Below are positions 35,185-43,862 of a DNA stretch of 64,000 nt, in pieces. Within the stretch, counting starts at the first letter, position 1, and every line of letters begins with the position of its first letter. Source of the stretch: Pycnococcus provasolii (taxonomy: Eukaryota > Chlorophyta > Pseudoscourfieldiophyceae > Pseudoscourfieldiales > Pycnococcaceae); the NCBI GenBank assembly GCA_938743325.2, contig OW568862.1, positions 721,501 through 785,500 on the forward strand, written 5' to 3'. The translations under genes and the position numbers were made by a program. The notes below the pieces were generated by a model. It was not told the origin of the DNA, ran no database searches, and was given only the letters and a program-made list of their open reading frames with translations.

Positions 35185-36714
35185 ATGGCGGCCTTCTCCT
35201 GCCTGCGTTCATCGTCGTCTGCTATGGCGCCTCGTGTTTCTTCTGTTTCGAAGAAGGGGCTCCCTTCCCTTCGTCTGTCGCGTCGTCGTGTTTTCAGGGC
35301 CAACGCTGTCGCAGCGCCTGTCGCTCCTCCGTCGTCAGGAGCCTCCGGGGATGACGCGTTCGCCGTGTCGAGCATCGCTACGCCGCTCACGCTCCCGCAG
35401 GAGTACTGGGCCACGCAGGAACCCGCCATGAGCGCGCTGCCCGCCTGGCGCCAGAACCTTGACCTCGAGGCGTTTGGTAAGGACATGTTCGAGCTCGAGA
35501 ACAAACTCAAGAAGGAACAGAGCCAGGATGACGTCGACCACCTCAAAGGGGTTCTGCGCTTCAGCCAGTTCCTCTACGCCGCCGGTATCGTGCTCGCGGG
35601 ATTCTGCAACCCGCTGCAGGGAAACATCCTCGCAGCCGTGTGCCTGTCCACAGCCGTGTGCGCGCGCTGGACCATGGTCGGACACCACGTGTGCCACGGA
35701 GGATACAACCGCCTGCAGAAGCCCACGGAGCGCTTCCACCGCAAGTCCTTCGCGCTCGGACCCGTGCGCCGAGTCATCGACTGGCTGGACTGGATGGCAC
35801 CCGAGGCGTGGGATGTCGAGCACAACGACCTGCACCACTACAAGCTCGGAGAGACGACGGACCCTGACCTGCTCGAGCGCAACACGATCGATATGCGCGC
35901 GGGCTCGTTCGGACCCAAGCCCTTCCGTTATCTGATTGTCGGAGCTCTCATGGCGGTGTGGAAGTGGTACTACTACGCGCCGAACACGCTCAAGGAGCTC
36001 TACCAGCGCAGCATCGACCGTGCGGCGGCCGGAAGGCCAGCAGACCGTAACGCCACCGGCGAGGTTCCAAAGGTGAACCCCTTCAACACGGGCGATGAGC
36101 CCGCCACCGTGCTTTACCTCATGAAGCGTCTGTTCATGCCCGGAAGCTTCGCCGAGCGCGTCGCACCCACCGTCGCTCTCGCGAAGTGCTGCCTCCCGTA
36201 CTTCATGGCGAACTTCGTCGCTGTGCCGCTCGCCTTCTACGCAGCGCTCGGACCGGCTGCCGGCAAGCTCGCCCTGATGAACATGGTCGCCATGGAGCTC
36301 ATCACCAACATTCACAGCTTTATCATCATCGCAACGAATCACTGCGGTGAGGACGTCTACCGCTTCGCCACGCCGTGCCGCCCGCGCTCGCCCGATTTCT
36401 ACCTCCGCGCGGTGATCGGATCCGTCAACTTCGACACCGGCGCGAAGACGAACCCCGATGGCTCGCACAAGTCGAGCGGACTGACGGGCAATGCCGTGGA
36501 CTACGTGCAGGGATGGCTCAACTACCAGATTGAGCACCACGCGTTCCCGACCTTGTCGATGCTTGCGTACCAGAAGGGGGCCCCTCAGGTGAAGGCGATC
36601 TGCGAGAAGCACGGCGTGCCGTATGTGCAGGAGAACGTGTTCATTCGTGTGAAGAAGACGGTGGATATCATGGTGGGAAACAAGTCTATGAAGCAGTGGG
36701 AGCGCGGCGACTAA
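35185..36714 (+). CDS. Plastid membrane fatty acid desaturase (front-end type, no cytochrome b5)
   Basis: The 509-residue frame starts MAAFSCLRSSSSAMAPR, a Ser/Arg/Val-rich transit peptide of about 45 residues. All three histidine boxes are present: HHVCHGG (His167-His171), HNDLHH (His213-His218) and QIEHH (Gln448-His452). The glutamine in the third box is the mark of front-end (delta-4, -5, -6, -8) and sphingolipid desaturases. No HPGG cytochrome b5 heme motif is seen, so electrons should come from a separate donor such as plastid ferredoxin. Hydrophobic spans flank the boxes. The product would be polyunsaturated acyl lipids, probably in plastid membranes. The enzyme class is firm; regiospecificity is unknown. 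Confidence 0.87.
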   Translation: MAAFSCLRSSSSAMAPRVSSVSKKGLPSLRLSRRRVFRANAVAAPVAPPSSGASGDDAFAVSSIATPLTLPQEYWATQEPAMSALPAWRQNLDLEAFGKDMFELENKLKKEQSQDDVDHLKGVLRFSQFLYAAGIVLAGFCNPLQGNILAAVCLSTAVCARWTMVGHHVCHGGYNRLQKPTERFHRKSFALGPVRRVIDWLDWMAPEAWDVEHNDLHHYKLGETTDPDLLERNTIDMRAGSFGPKPFRYLIVGALMAVWKWYYYAPNTLKELYQRSIDRAAAGRPADRNATGEVPKVNPFNTGDEPATVLYLMKRLFMPGSFAERVAPTVALAKCCLPYFMANFVAVPLAFYAALGPAAGKLALMNMVAMELITNIHSFIIIATNHCGEDVYRFATPCRPRSPDFYLRAVIGSVNFDTGAKTNPDGSHKSSGLTGNAVDYVQGWLNYQIEHHAFPTLSMLAYQKGAPQVKAICEKHGVPYVQENVFIRVKKTVDIMVGNKSMKQWERGD

Positions 36715-37093
36715 TCATCGAGCCGAGCCATACGGGTAGTAAGAAGTAATAAGAATGACTTGTAGAGATGAAAGGCTTTTATTTTTGAAAGAACTTGATT
36801 CCGGAAACACCACCAATACAGCAGTCTATCTAAGTAATGCTTACTGTACCCACACGAAAAGTACATAAATTGTCTCACCTCACCAGTCACCAAGCAAGAA
36901 AATCCACCATCGAAGAAAGTGGCCATACTACCTATGTGATCTCCACAGACACACACACATAGTACAGGTGTCACTAGGCACAGGACTTGAAATTTGAATG
37001 CGTGGTCTACATAGTTGGTAGTACTGCTTCGCGTGCTTCGCCGCCGCGGCATTTCACGGTGTGTCTTCCAACCAGATCTTCCGACCCCTTCCT

Positions 37094-37117
37094 CCCCCCC
37101 CCCCCCCCCCCCCCCCC
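37094..37117. repeat. Poly-C tract (24 C)
   Basis: Run of C about 120 bases upstream of the ATG at 37235. If translated in that frame it would give polyproline, but the frame there has no ATG. Confidence 0.95.
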
Positions 37118-37234
37118 AACCCTCCCTTGGCAGCCCTTAGCAGGTTGGGGAGACGTCTTTGGCCCCCCCACCTGGTCCGGGGTGGCCGGTGCTTCTCGAA
37201 GGTGCCCACCTGTGAAGAAGACTTGCGATCGGCG

Positions 37235-37582
37235 ATGGCGCTGCCCTTGCACACGCTCCGCCGCGCGCTCTTCACGTGGCTGACGGGCGTCGACCCCGTG
37301 GTTGGTCTTGACACGCACGCGAGAGGCGCAGCGTCCAACGAGGCGGCCACCTCACGGGCGAAAAGCCCGCTCGTGGCGGAGCACCTTGCAGCTGCGCTAG
37401 CGCAGCTTTCGGAAGATGGAGAGAAAGACGCCTGGCACGCTGCGGAGGCAAAAACTTCTGTAGCAAGCAAGGCACCAAAACCAGCGCCAGCGCCAGCACC
37501 AGCGCCTGCAACAACGTCAACAACAGCGACAACTTCACAGCACCAGCCGCAACCTGCTCCTCCTCCTCCTCCTCCTCCTCCT

Positions 37583-37615
<33 letters not shown>

Positions 37616-39265
37616 GAGGAGAAAACCACCGAAAAGGAACCAACGCCGTCACCACCAACAAACACAGCTCGGCATGAGAACGGCTCGCCAGCCATGTCGC
37701 TCCCAGCGTCATTCACAAAGCCGGCGCGTAAGAGGAGGAAGCCTGAGCCGAAGGACATCGCCAACTTGGCAAGTCCCTCCCCGCCGTTCCCGTCGGAGGC
37801 TCAGCAGCAAAGACTGTGGGGTGCGTCAAGCGGCACGGTCATCGCGCCGCCCGTACTTGGTGAGCTAGGCAAAGCAGGCGCCGGGGACCAACTGCCTTCC
37901 GCGGTGCTCGAGGCACTGCGTGCGGGAAAACTTGCCGAGGCGGAGAAGGCTCTCAAGTCACTTAGCAGCGCCTCGTTGTCGCTCGTGGCTTGTGGCCAGG
38001 CTGCTTTCGCACTTGCATGGTGTCTTGCACATCGCTGCGCACCTGATTCCGACTTTGACAAGCCAATGAACCTTGCCGAGGCGAGCGATGACCTTGACTG
38101 GCGGATGAAGGCACGCGTGAAGGTTCTGCGCGTGCTCTCGCGCCTAGGAAGGAAGGACGGGAAGTTGGGCGACAAAGTTCCAGACAGCGTCGCACACGAG
38201 CTTATGGCCGCGTCGAGCCGGCTCGACGAGTCCACGAATGCGATGGACTACGAACTATCTCGCTACATGTTCACAGCCACGAATCTGAACTTCTTCCACC
38301 AGGTGAAGCACGTTCACCGCGGGTCGCTGAACATTATCACGGAATTTTGCCGTAAGAGCAACATAGACGTCGAGATGGCACGCCAGGTGAAGAGTCAGGA
38401 GGCTCAATTTGACATCGTCGACCCGCTCTTTGCGGAAAAGTGCAAGCTAAAGCTTTCCGACCTCTTAGGCAATGCCTTCCTTGGCATCCCGCGAACTGTG
38501 ATGTCCCCACTCGCCGTTCCTGGCTACGACGTGGACGGGCGCTCGATCGTGGATGCCGTACTTTACATCAATCTCGCGCATCGCACGGATCGCCGAGACG
38601 TGGTTGACGCGCATCTGAAGGGCCTCTTCGACGCCTCGAAGGTGCATCGCATCGACGCCGTTCGCGTGCCGGAGCGACCGCGCTGGGGATCGGCGAGTAG
38701 TCACATCAAGGCACTTGAGCTTGCTGAGGACGAATCCGCGTGGAATGCCGTGATGATTTGCGAAGACGACGTTGACTTTGGCGAAATTGACGGCGCGACG
38801 CTTGGCCGTCACATCGGCCTTGCAGTTGCAGCGGCGGCACGCGATGCACCCGGCGGGCGGTGGGATGTTCTGATGCTTGGCGGCTTCTTCGCGCATCTGG
38901 AGGAGGTTTCTTGCTGCCCGTTCGTGAAGCGCACGCACTTCGCTACCAGCAGCCACTGCTACCTGATTGCGCGGAGGTGCTATCGCAAATTGCGCGACCA
39001 GCTCGCCTACGGAATTGCGACTGACGTGCAAAACGACTTGGCGTGGTGCGAGCTCCAGAACAGCGGGCACTGGTATGTGGTGGACCCCGTCTTGGCCGGT
39101 CAGCGTGAGAGCTGGTCCGACATGACGCACCAGCAGGTTTCCATGAGTGGTTCGTCGGATGATGACATTGAGACGCGTTTACGCGGACACTGGATCAACA
39201 AGATGCAGACGGGCGCTTTGCATTGCTTTAATCGCGCAGGCGCTTGGGACGCGAGCAGAAAGTGA
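37235..39265 (+). CDS. GT25-like glycosyltransferase with low-complexity N-terminal half
   Basis: I take the first ATG, 37235 (MALPLHTLRRALFTW), giving 676 residues. Residues about 80-190 are low-complexity Ala/Pro, with a polyproline and a polyglutamine run from a CTC/CAG microsatellite (37557-37610). The C-terminal 250 residues carry a glycosyltransferase family 25 pattern: AVLYINLAHRTDRRDVV, then WGSASSHIKALELA, the metal-binding acidic motif MICEDDVDF, WDVLMLGGF and SSHCYLIARRCYRKL. The segment RHTKF-like between is not assigned. GT25 enzymes transfer galactose or glucose to lipopolysaccharide or hydroxylysine, and viral and algal forms exist. No signal peptide is visible, so it may act in the cytosol. 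Family likely; substrate unknown. Confidence 0.7.
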
Positions 39266-39437
39266 AGTGTTTTATACTAATTATATTGACAAAGACAGCC
39301 AACCAGGTCAGACACACACAAGGGGAGTGAGTCTAGCCAATCAACAAGATCGTAGACTACACTACAGCGATGTTTTACATTGGTCATTTCAAACCATTTG
39401 AGACAATTGCGCGTTCATGTGCGCAGATTGCGCTTTT

Positions 39438-40898
39438 TTAGGATCCCGCCTTCTTGCCGATATCGTATCCGAGGAAGTCGGGGAACGACGTCCAACCCGA
39501 TGACGCGTACTTCTGATTAGGATCGCCTGGAATATCGTAAGGCCTCACGCCTGACGCGCTCCACGCCGTCCACTCCTTCTTGCTCTTCAGACCGAGCGTA
39601 TGCACGTACGCGCGTGCCTCCTCGAAGCTGCGAAATTCGCCAGCCACGTTGCCGATCTGGTATCCGAGGAAGTCGCCGTACGACAGCCAGCCTGATGACG
39701 CGTAATACGTTTGAGGATTGCCTGGAATATCGTAAGGCCTCGCGCCTGACGCACTCCACGCATTCCACTCCTCCTTGCTCTTCAGACCGAGCGTATGCAC
39801 ATACGTGCGCGCCTCCTCGAACGAGCGAAACTCGCCAGTCACCTTGCCGATCTGGTACCCGAGGAAGTCGGGATACGACGTCCAGCCTGATGACTTGTAT
39901 GTCTGTTCAGGAGTGCTTGGAATGTCGTGCGGGCGCTTGCCTGACGCGCTCCACGCCCGCCAGTCCTTCACGCTCTTCAGACCGAGCGTATGCACGTACG
40001 TGCGCGCATCCTCGAAGCTCCGAAAGTTCGTACGTTGTCTAACCCGCGCTTCCTTGCCCACCGCGTATCCGAGGAAGTCGCCGTACGATAGCCAACCTGA
40101 TGACGCGTAATACGTTTCAGGATGGCCTGGAATGTCGTGAGGCCTCGCGCCTGACGCACTCCACGCACGCCACTCGTTTCGGCTCTTCAGACCGAGCGTA
40201 TGCACGTACGCGCGTGCCTCCTCGAACGAGCGAAACTCGCCAGCCACCTTGCCGATCTGGTATCCGAGGAAGTCGCCATACGACGTCCAACCTGATGACG
40301 CGTAATACGTTTCAGGAGTGCTTGGAATGTCGTGAGGCCTCGCGCCTGACGCGCGCCACGCCTGCCACTCCTCCTTGCTCTTCAGATCGAGCGTGTGCAC
40401 GTACGCGCGTGCCTCCTCGAACGAGCGAAACTCGCCAGCCACCTTGCCGATCTGGTATCCGAGGAAGTCGGGGTACGACGTCCAGCCTGATGACGCGTAA
40501 TACGTTTGAGGAGTGCTTGGAATGTCGTGAGGCCTCGCGCCTGACGCGCTCCACGCATCCCACTCCTTCGTGCTCTTCAGGCCGAGCGTATGCACGTACG
40601 CGCGCGCATCCTCGAACGATCGAAACTCGCGACGCGCCTTCTGGCCAGCCGCAAGCACGACGAAGTCGCCGGACGACGTCCCGCGTGATGACGCGTACAC
40701 ACGGCACGACGAAATGGTGGCACGGCCCGTGCGCATGGGCATAGCGCGCGTGCGCACGTAAGCGTGCCCACCACACACACCACGTGGCTTGAGCGCGCAC
40801 GGCGGCATGCGCAGACTTACTAGATAGGTAATAATGGACGGGGCGCGTGCGGGAGGTGCGTGCGGCAAGGGCGAGAACGCCAAACCCCGAATTCCCAT
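39438..40898 (-). CDS. PHINT-type repeat protein (6 repeats)
   Basis: The frame starts at the ATG at 40898-40896 and encodes 486 residues. After a 90-residue N-terminus without acidic residues (possible targeting sequence), six near-identical units of about 65 residues run from 40628 to the end. Each has FRSFE-x-AR-x-YVHTL-x-LKS, W-x-AW, SG-x-RP-x-DIP, YASSGW and DFLGY. A decayed half-unit (YASSRGTSSGDFVVLAAGQKA) precedes the first. At DNA level the period is about 195 bp and identity is high, which points to recent duplication or gene conversion. Unit 3 ends GYAVGKEARVRQRTN, as does unit 2 of the gene at 972-1826, so the two genes share an ancestor. No integrase domain. Function unknown. Confidence 0.75.
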   Translation of the reverse strand: MGIRGLAFSPLPHAPPARAPSIITYLVSLRMPPCALKPRGVCGGHAYVRTRAMPMRTGRATISSCRVYASSRGTSSGDFVVLAAGQKARREFRSFEDARAYVHTLGLKSTKEWDAWSASGARPHDIPSTPQTYYASSGWTSYPDFLGYQIGKVAGEFRSFEEARAYVHTLDLKSKEEWQAWRASGARPHDIPSTPETYYASSGWTSYGDFLGYQIGKVAGEFRSFEEARAYVHTLGLKSRNEWRAWSASGARPHDIPGHPETYYASSGWLSYGDFLGYAVGKEARVRQRTNFRSFEDARTYVHTLGLKSVKDWRAWSASGKRPHDIPSTPEQTYKSSGWTSYPDFLGYQIGKVTGEFRSFEEARTYVHTLGLKSKEEWNAWSASGARPYDIPGNPQTYYASSGWLSYGDFLGYQIGNVAGEFRSFEEARAYVHTLGLKSKKEWTAWSASGVRPYDIPGDPNQKYASSGWTSFPDFLGYDIGKKAGS

Positions 40899-40926
40899 GT
40901 AATTCCAACCCCGAACTAACCCCGAA
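40882..40926. promoter_or_regulatory. Three AACCCCGAA elements at the start of two divergent genes
   Basis: AAACCCCGAA (40882-40891), CAACCCCGAA (40906-40915) and TAACCCCGAA (40917-40926) lie within 45 bases, around the start of the PHINT gene and about 90 bases upstream of the MUS81 start. The same element recurs upstream of other genes in the window. Confidence 0.55.
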
Positions 40927-41015
40927 TTCGAAGTTCGATTTTCCCTTTCCCTGTTTCCGCGCGCAAAGCAGGCCCTCGAAGCAGGCTCATTCTTGATTCT
41001 TCTTCGTCAAAATCC

Positions 41016-43784
41016 ATGGGACGAACCAACCCGTGTCCGTCACGCCACGCGCTTGACGCGGGCTTGACGTCTGCTTCCGGTGCGCGTGGTGGCCCCCACT
41101 CTGGTGCATCCGGAGTTCAGGGAGGACGCGGACACGGACATGGACGTGGAGGACGTGAGGCTACGGCACGTCGGTCAGACGGAAACAACTGCTCGTGTCG
41201 TGTACTCGCGAGAATTGAGGCGTGCGGAGCGTCCAAAGAATTTCCCGAGCCAGCGGTGGACTTAGCGAAAGAAGACGCGGCGAAGATCGGTTTGCCGCCG
41301 CTGAAGTGCTCGCAGAACGCGCCGCTCGTCCTGTACTTGGTGGAACTCGCGAAAGACGCGCAGAAGCAGGTGGAGGAAGGCGCAAACGACAGATGGCTCG
41401 TCGCTGTGCGGCGCGCGGCGGCAGAAGTCGCACGCACAACGACGCCCGTGGGGAGCGTGCAGCAGGCGCTGAAGGTGAAGTTTGTCGGAGAAGTTCTGGC
41501 GAAACGAATCAAGGGATTCTTCACCGTATGCCCACCGTGGGGTGGTGCGGGTGCGGGTCCAGGTGCAGAAATGGGCGCCGACGCGGCCACCGCAACTGCC
41601 AAGGCTGTCGACGCGCCAAAGAAGCGAGGCCGGCCTACGAAAGCGGAGGCGGCGGCGAAAGCGGCGGCGGCGTCCTCAAGCCCAGGTGGCAGCGCCGATG
41701 CGTCGCCACCGGCAGCCAAGAAGGCAAGGACGGCAACAGCAGCTGCGGAATCTGACACCGCGCGCGTGCAGCAAGTGCAGGGCGACCGCGGCTTCCACAA
41801 CCCAAAGAAGGCACCTAAGCCGCGCACGGCGGCATTCACTTTCCTGTGCGTAATGTATCGCGACCTGAATCTGCCAAGTGGACGCGACTGGGGAAAGCAC
41901 GACAGACTGCAGCAGCACACGAAGCAGAGCTTGATAGATTCCGCAGAAGCTAGCGGGATAGCGAACAATCCTATCCGGGGAACAGGCGCACACCTCCCTG
42001 CATTCGCAGGTGGACCCGGACACGCCGCCGCAGCGCACGCTGGACCGTCTCAATACGATGGCTGGAGTAGCTGGCGCGGTCTCGTGAATGCCAACCCGCC
42101 GCTGTGTCAAGAGTGGTCGAATCCGAAAAAGGTTCGCCTCACATTGGAAGGTGAGGTTGTTGCACGTCGCTGCTATCGAAAGGCGCTTGAAATGGATCTC
42201 GTCTTCGAGCGTGACGACGACGATGGAAACGAGAACGAAGGCACCGGCGACGACGACAATGAAAAGGACCACGCCAAAGTCGTCCGCGAACAAGCCCCTG
42301 ATATGGCACACCCCGAGGCAAAAAGTTCCGTCTTCGCAACTGCCACAGCACCCGTGGCCACCGCTTCACTTCGTCAGCGCGAGTGTTTCGACCTGTGCGA
42401 CTCGCCTAAGGTTCACCGCAAGGCTGACACATTGCCGGGGAATAAGGAGAATGCTACTCATGGCAATGTCGAGGTTTTCGATCTGACGGCCAGCCCTGTG
42501 CTTCCACCGCCCATCGCCACCACCACCAAGACGGCTCCTGTGGCGGCGGCAGCACACGTTTCTCCACCTTCCCCTCGCGCACCTGCGGCAAAGTCGCGCC
42601 TCGCCACCGACGCCTCGTTGCCAAATTCGCAGCAACATCCGACTCGACAGGTGGTGGCGGGCACCTCGAATGTTGATGCTCCGTCGAGTCAACCTCTCGG
42701 CGGCCTGATGCAGCCCGAGAACTCCGTCCGCGTCAAGTTCAACTTTGGACAAACACATGCCATGCGTCCCCTTGCGCTGGCAACGTCATCGGCACGCTTC
42801 TCCGCATCTTTCGACGTGGCAATCGTGCTAGACAGTCGTGAGCAGTACAACAGGCACACGTCGGCCGGCCGCACGGAGTCCATTCAAGCGCATGCAAATC
42901 GTCTACGTGCGCGAGGTATTCGCACCTTCGTCAAGACGCTGCCAGCGGGAGATGCGGCTTGGATTGCTATCCCAAAGGGTATCGTGACTGCGGACGAGAC
43001 GCGGCAGATGACACTTGCGCAGGCACTTTCTCGCCACGGCGGGCTTGCGGAGGATGACGTACCATTGTTGGACGCTGTTCTGGAGCGCAAGTCAATCCAC
43101 GACCTCGTCGGCTCGATACAGGATGGTCGGTATGAACGGCAGAAACACTACCTCACACGATGTGGATTACGCAGACCCATGTACCTGGTGGAGGGCGATG
43201 CCACGTGGGGGGTATCGGCAACCGAGTCCAAGCGCGTTCAGTACGCCGCCGTGGAGACGGATCTTGGCGACGGGATTGCCGTCGTGCGCACGGAAAATGT
43301 CAATGACACTCTTCGATTCCTCGAGGTGATTACTAATACGCTTGCGAGCGAGTACGATTCGCTACACATCGCAAATACAAGGCAGGAAGATGCAGGCGAG
43401 GCAGACGCGGAGGCCCACCTTGCGCTCGTTGATAAGGCCCATCCGCCGAACTTCGGCGATTTCGTCGCGTACGTCCAGAAACAGCAGAAACTGCACCAGT
43501 CCTCGCTCGGGAATGCATGGTTGCGCATGCTTTGCCAGATACCTGGCGTGGGTGGAGATATTGCGGAAGCGATTGCGGAGGAGTTCCCCACGCCCATGTC
43601 GCTGCTCGCCCACTACAATGCGCTCGTGTACGGATCAGCCGCCCCCGCTGGCCAGACGGATCCTCAGCGTCGAGTTCATGCGAGTCTCTCCCTAGCAAGG
43701 CTTAAGATTGGTCGGTCAGGTACTCGCACGATCGGTGCTGCGGCATCACAGAAGGTGTACGACAACATTTGGGCGTCAGCTTAG
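41016..43784 (+). CDS. MUS81: MUS81 structure-specific endonuclease
   Basis: The frame starts at the ATG at 41016 and encodes 922 residues, longer than most MUS81 (550-660) because of disordered Ala/Pro/Gly inserts. An N-terminal helix-hairpin-helix region (SQNAPLVLYLVELAKDAQ to VLAKRIKGFF) and the winged-helix segment (YDGWSSWRGL, VRLTLEGEVVARRC) are followed by a linker of about 250 residues. The ERCC4 nuclease begins at VLDSREQY (Asp606, Glu609). The catalytic motif is ERKSIHD (Glu690 to Asp696), in VLERKSIHDLVGSIQDGRY. A C-terminal double hairpin has IPGVGGDIAEAIAEEFP. With EME1, MUS81 cuts recombination and stalled-fork intermediates in the nucleus. TGTAA occurs at 43816-43820 and 43826-43830. 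Confidence 0.92.
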   Translation: MGRTNPCPSRHALDAGLTSASGARGGPHSGASGVQGGRGHGHGRGGREATARRSDGNNCSCRVLARIEACGASKEFPEPAVDLAKEDAAKIGLPPLKCSQNAPLVLYLVELAKDAQKQVEEGANDRWLVAVRRAAAEVARTTTPVGSVQQALKVKFVGEVLAKRIKGFFTVCPPWGGAGAGPGAEMGADAATATAKAVDAPKKRGRPTKAEAAAKAAAASSSPGGSADASPPAAKKARTATAAAESDTARVQQVQGDRGFHNPKKAPKPRTAAFTFLCVMYRDLNLPSGRDWGKHDRLQQHTKQSLIDSAEASGIANNPIRGTGAHLPAFAGGPGHAAAAHAGPSQYDGWSSWRGLVNANPPLCQEWSNPKKVRLTLEGEVVARRCYRKALEMDLVFERDDDDGNENEGTGDDDNEKDHAKVVREQAPDMAHPEAKSSVFATATAPVATASLRQRECFDLCDSPKVHRKADTLPGNKENATHGNVEVFDLTASPVLPPPIATTTKTAPVAAAAHVSPPSPRAPAAKSRLATDASLPNSQQHPTRQVVAGTSNVDAPSSQPLGGLMQPENSVRVKFNFGQTHAMRPLALATSSARFSASFDVAIVLDSREQYNRHTSAGRTESIQAHANRLRARGIRTFVKTLPAGDAAWIAIPKGIVTADETRQMTLAQALSRHGGLAEDDVPLLDAVLERKSIHDLVGSIQDGRYERQKHYLTRCGLRRPMYLVEGDATWGVSATESKRVQYAAVETDLGDGIAVVRTENVNDTLRFLEVITNTLASEYDSLHIANTRQEDAGEADAEAHLALVDKAHPPNFGDFVAYVQKQQKLHQSSLGNAWLRMLCQIPGVGGDIAEAIAEEFPTPMSLLAHYNALVYGSAAPAGQTDPQRRVHASLSLARLKIGRSGTRTIGAAASQKVYDNIWASA

Positions 43785-43862
43785 AGATCATGTTTTTATA
43801 GGATTGCTCATTCCATGTAACGAAATGTAATTTGTTTTTCTTCTTCTTTACTTGAGGCGAAC

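Noticed and set aside
35335-36612. 425-codon frame antisense to the desaturase
   Set aside because: A mirror frame caused by strong third-position G/C bias; its translation is His/Val/Arg-rich without a domain. Similar mirror frames antisense to SAM synthetase (56418-57632) and the kinesin (61362-62576) were rejected for the same reason.
39438-40898. CRISPR-like array
   Set aside because: The regular 195-bp period is a protein-coding tandem repeat with an open frame and conserved residues, and the host is a eukaryote.
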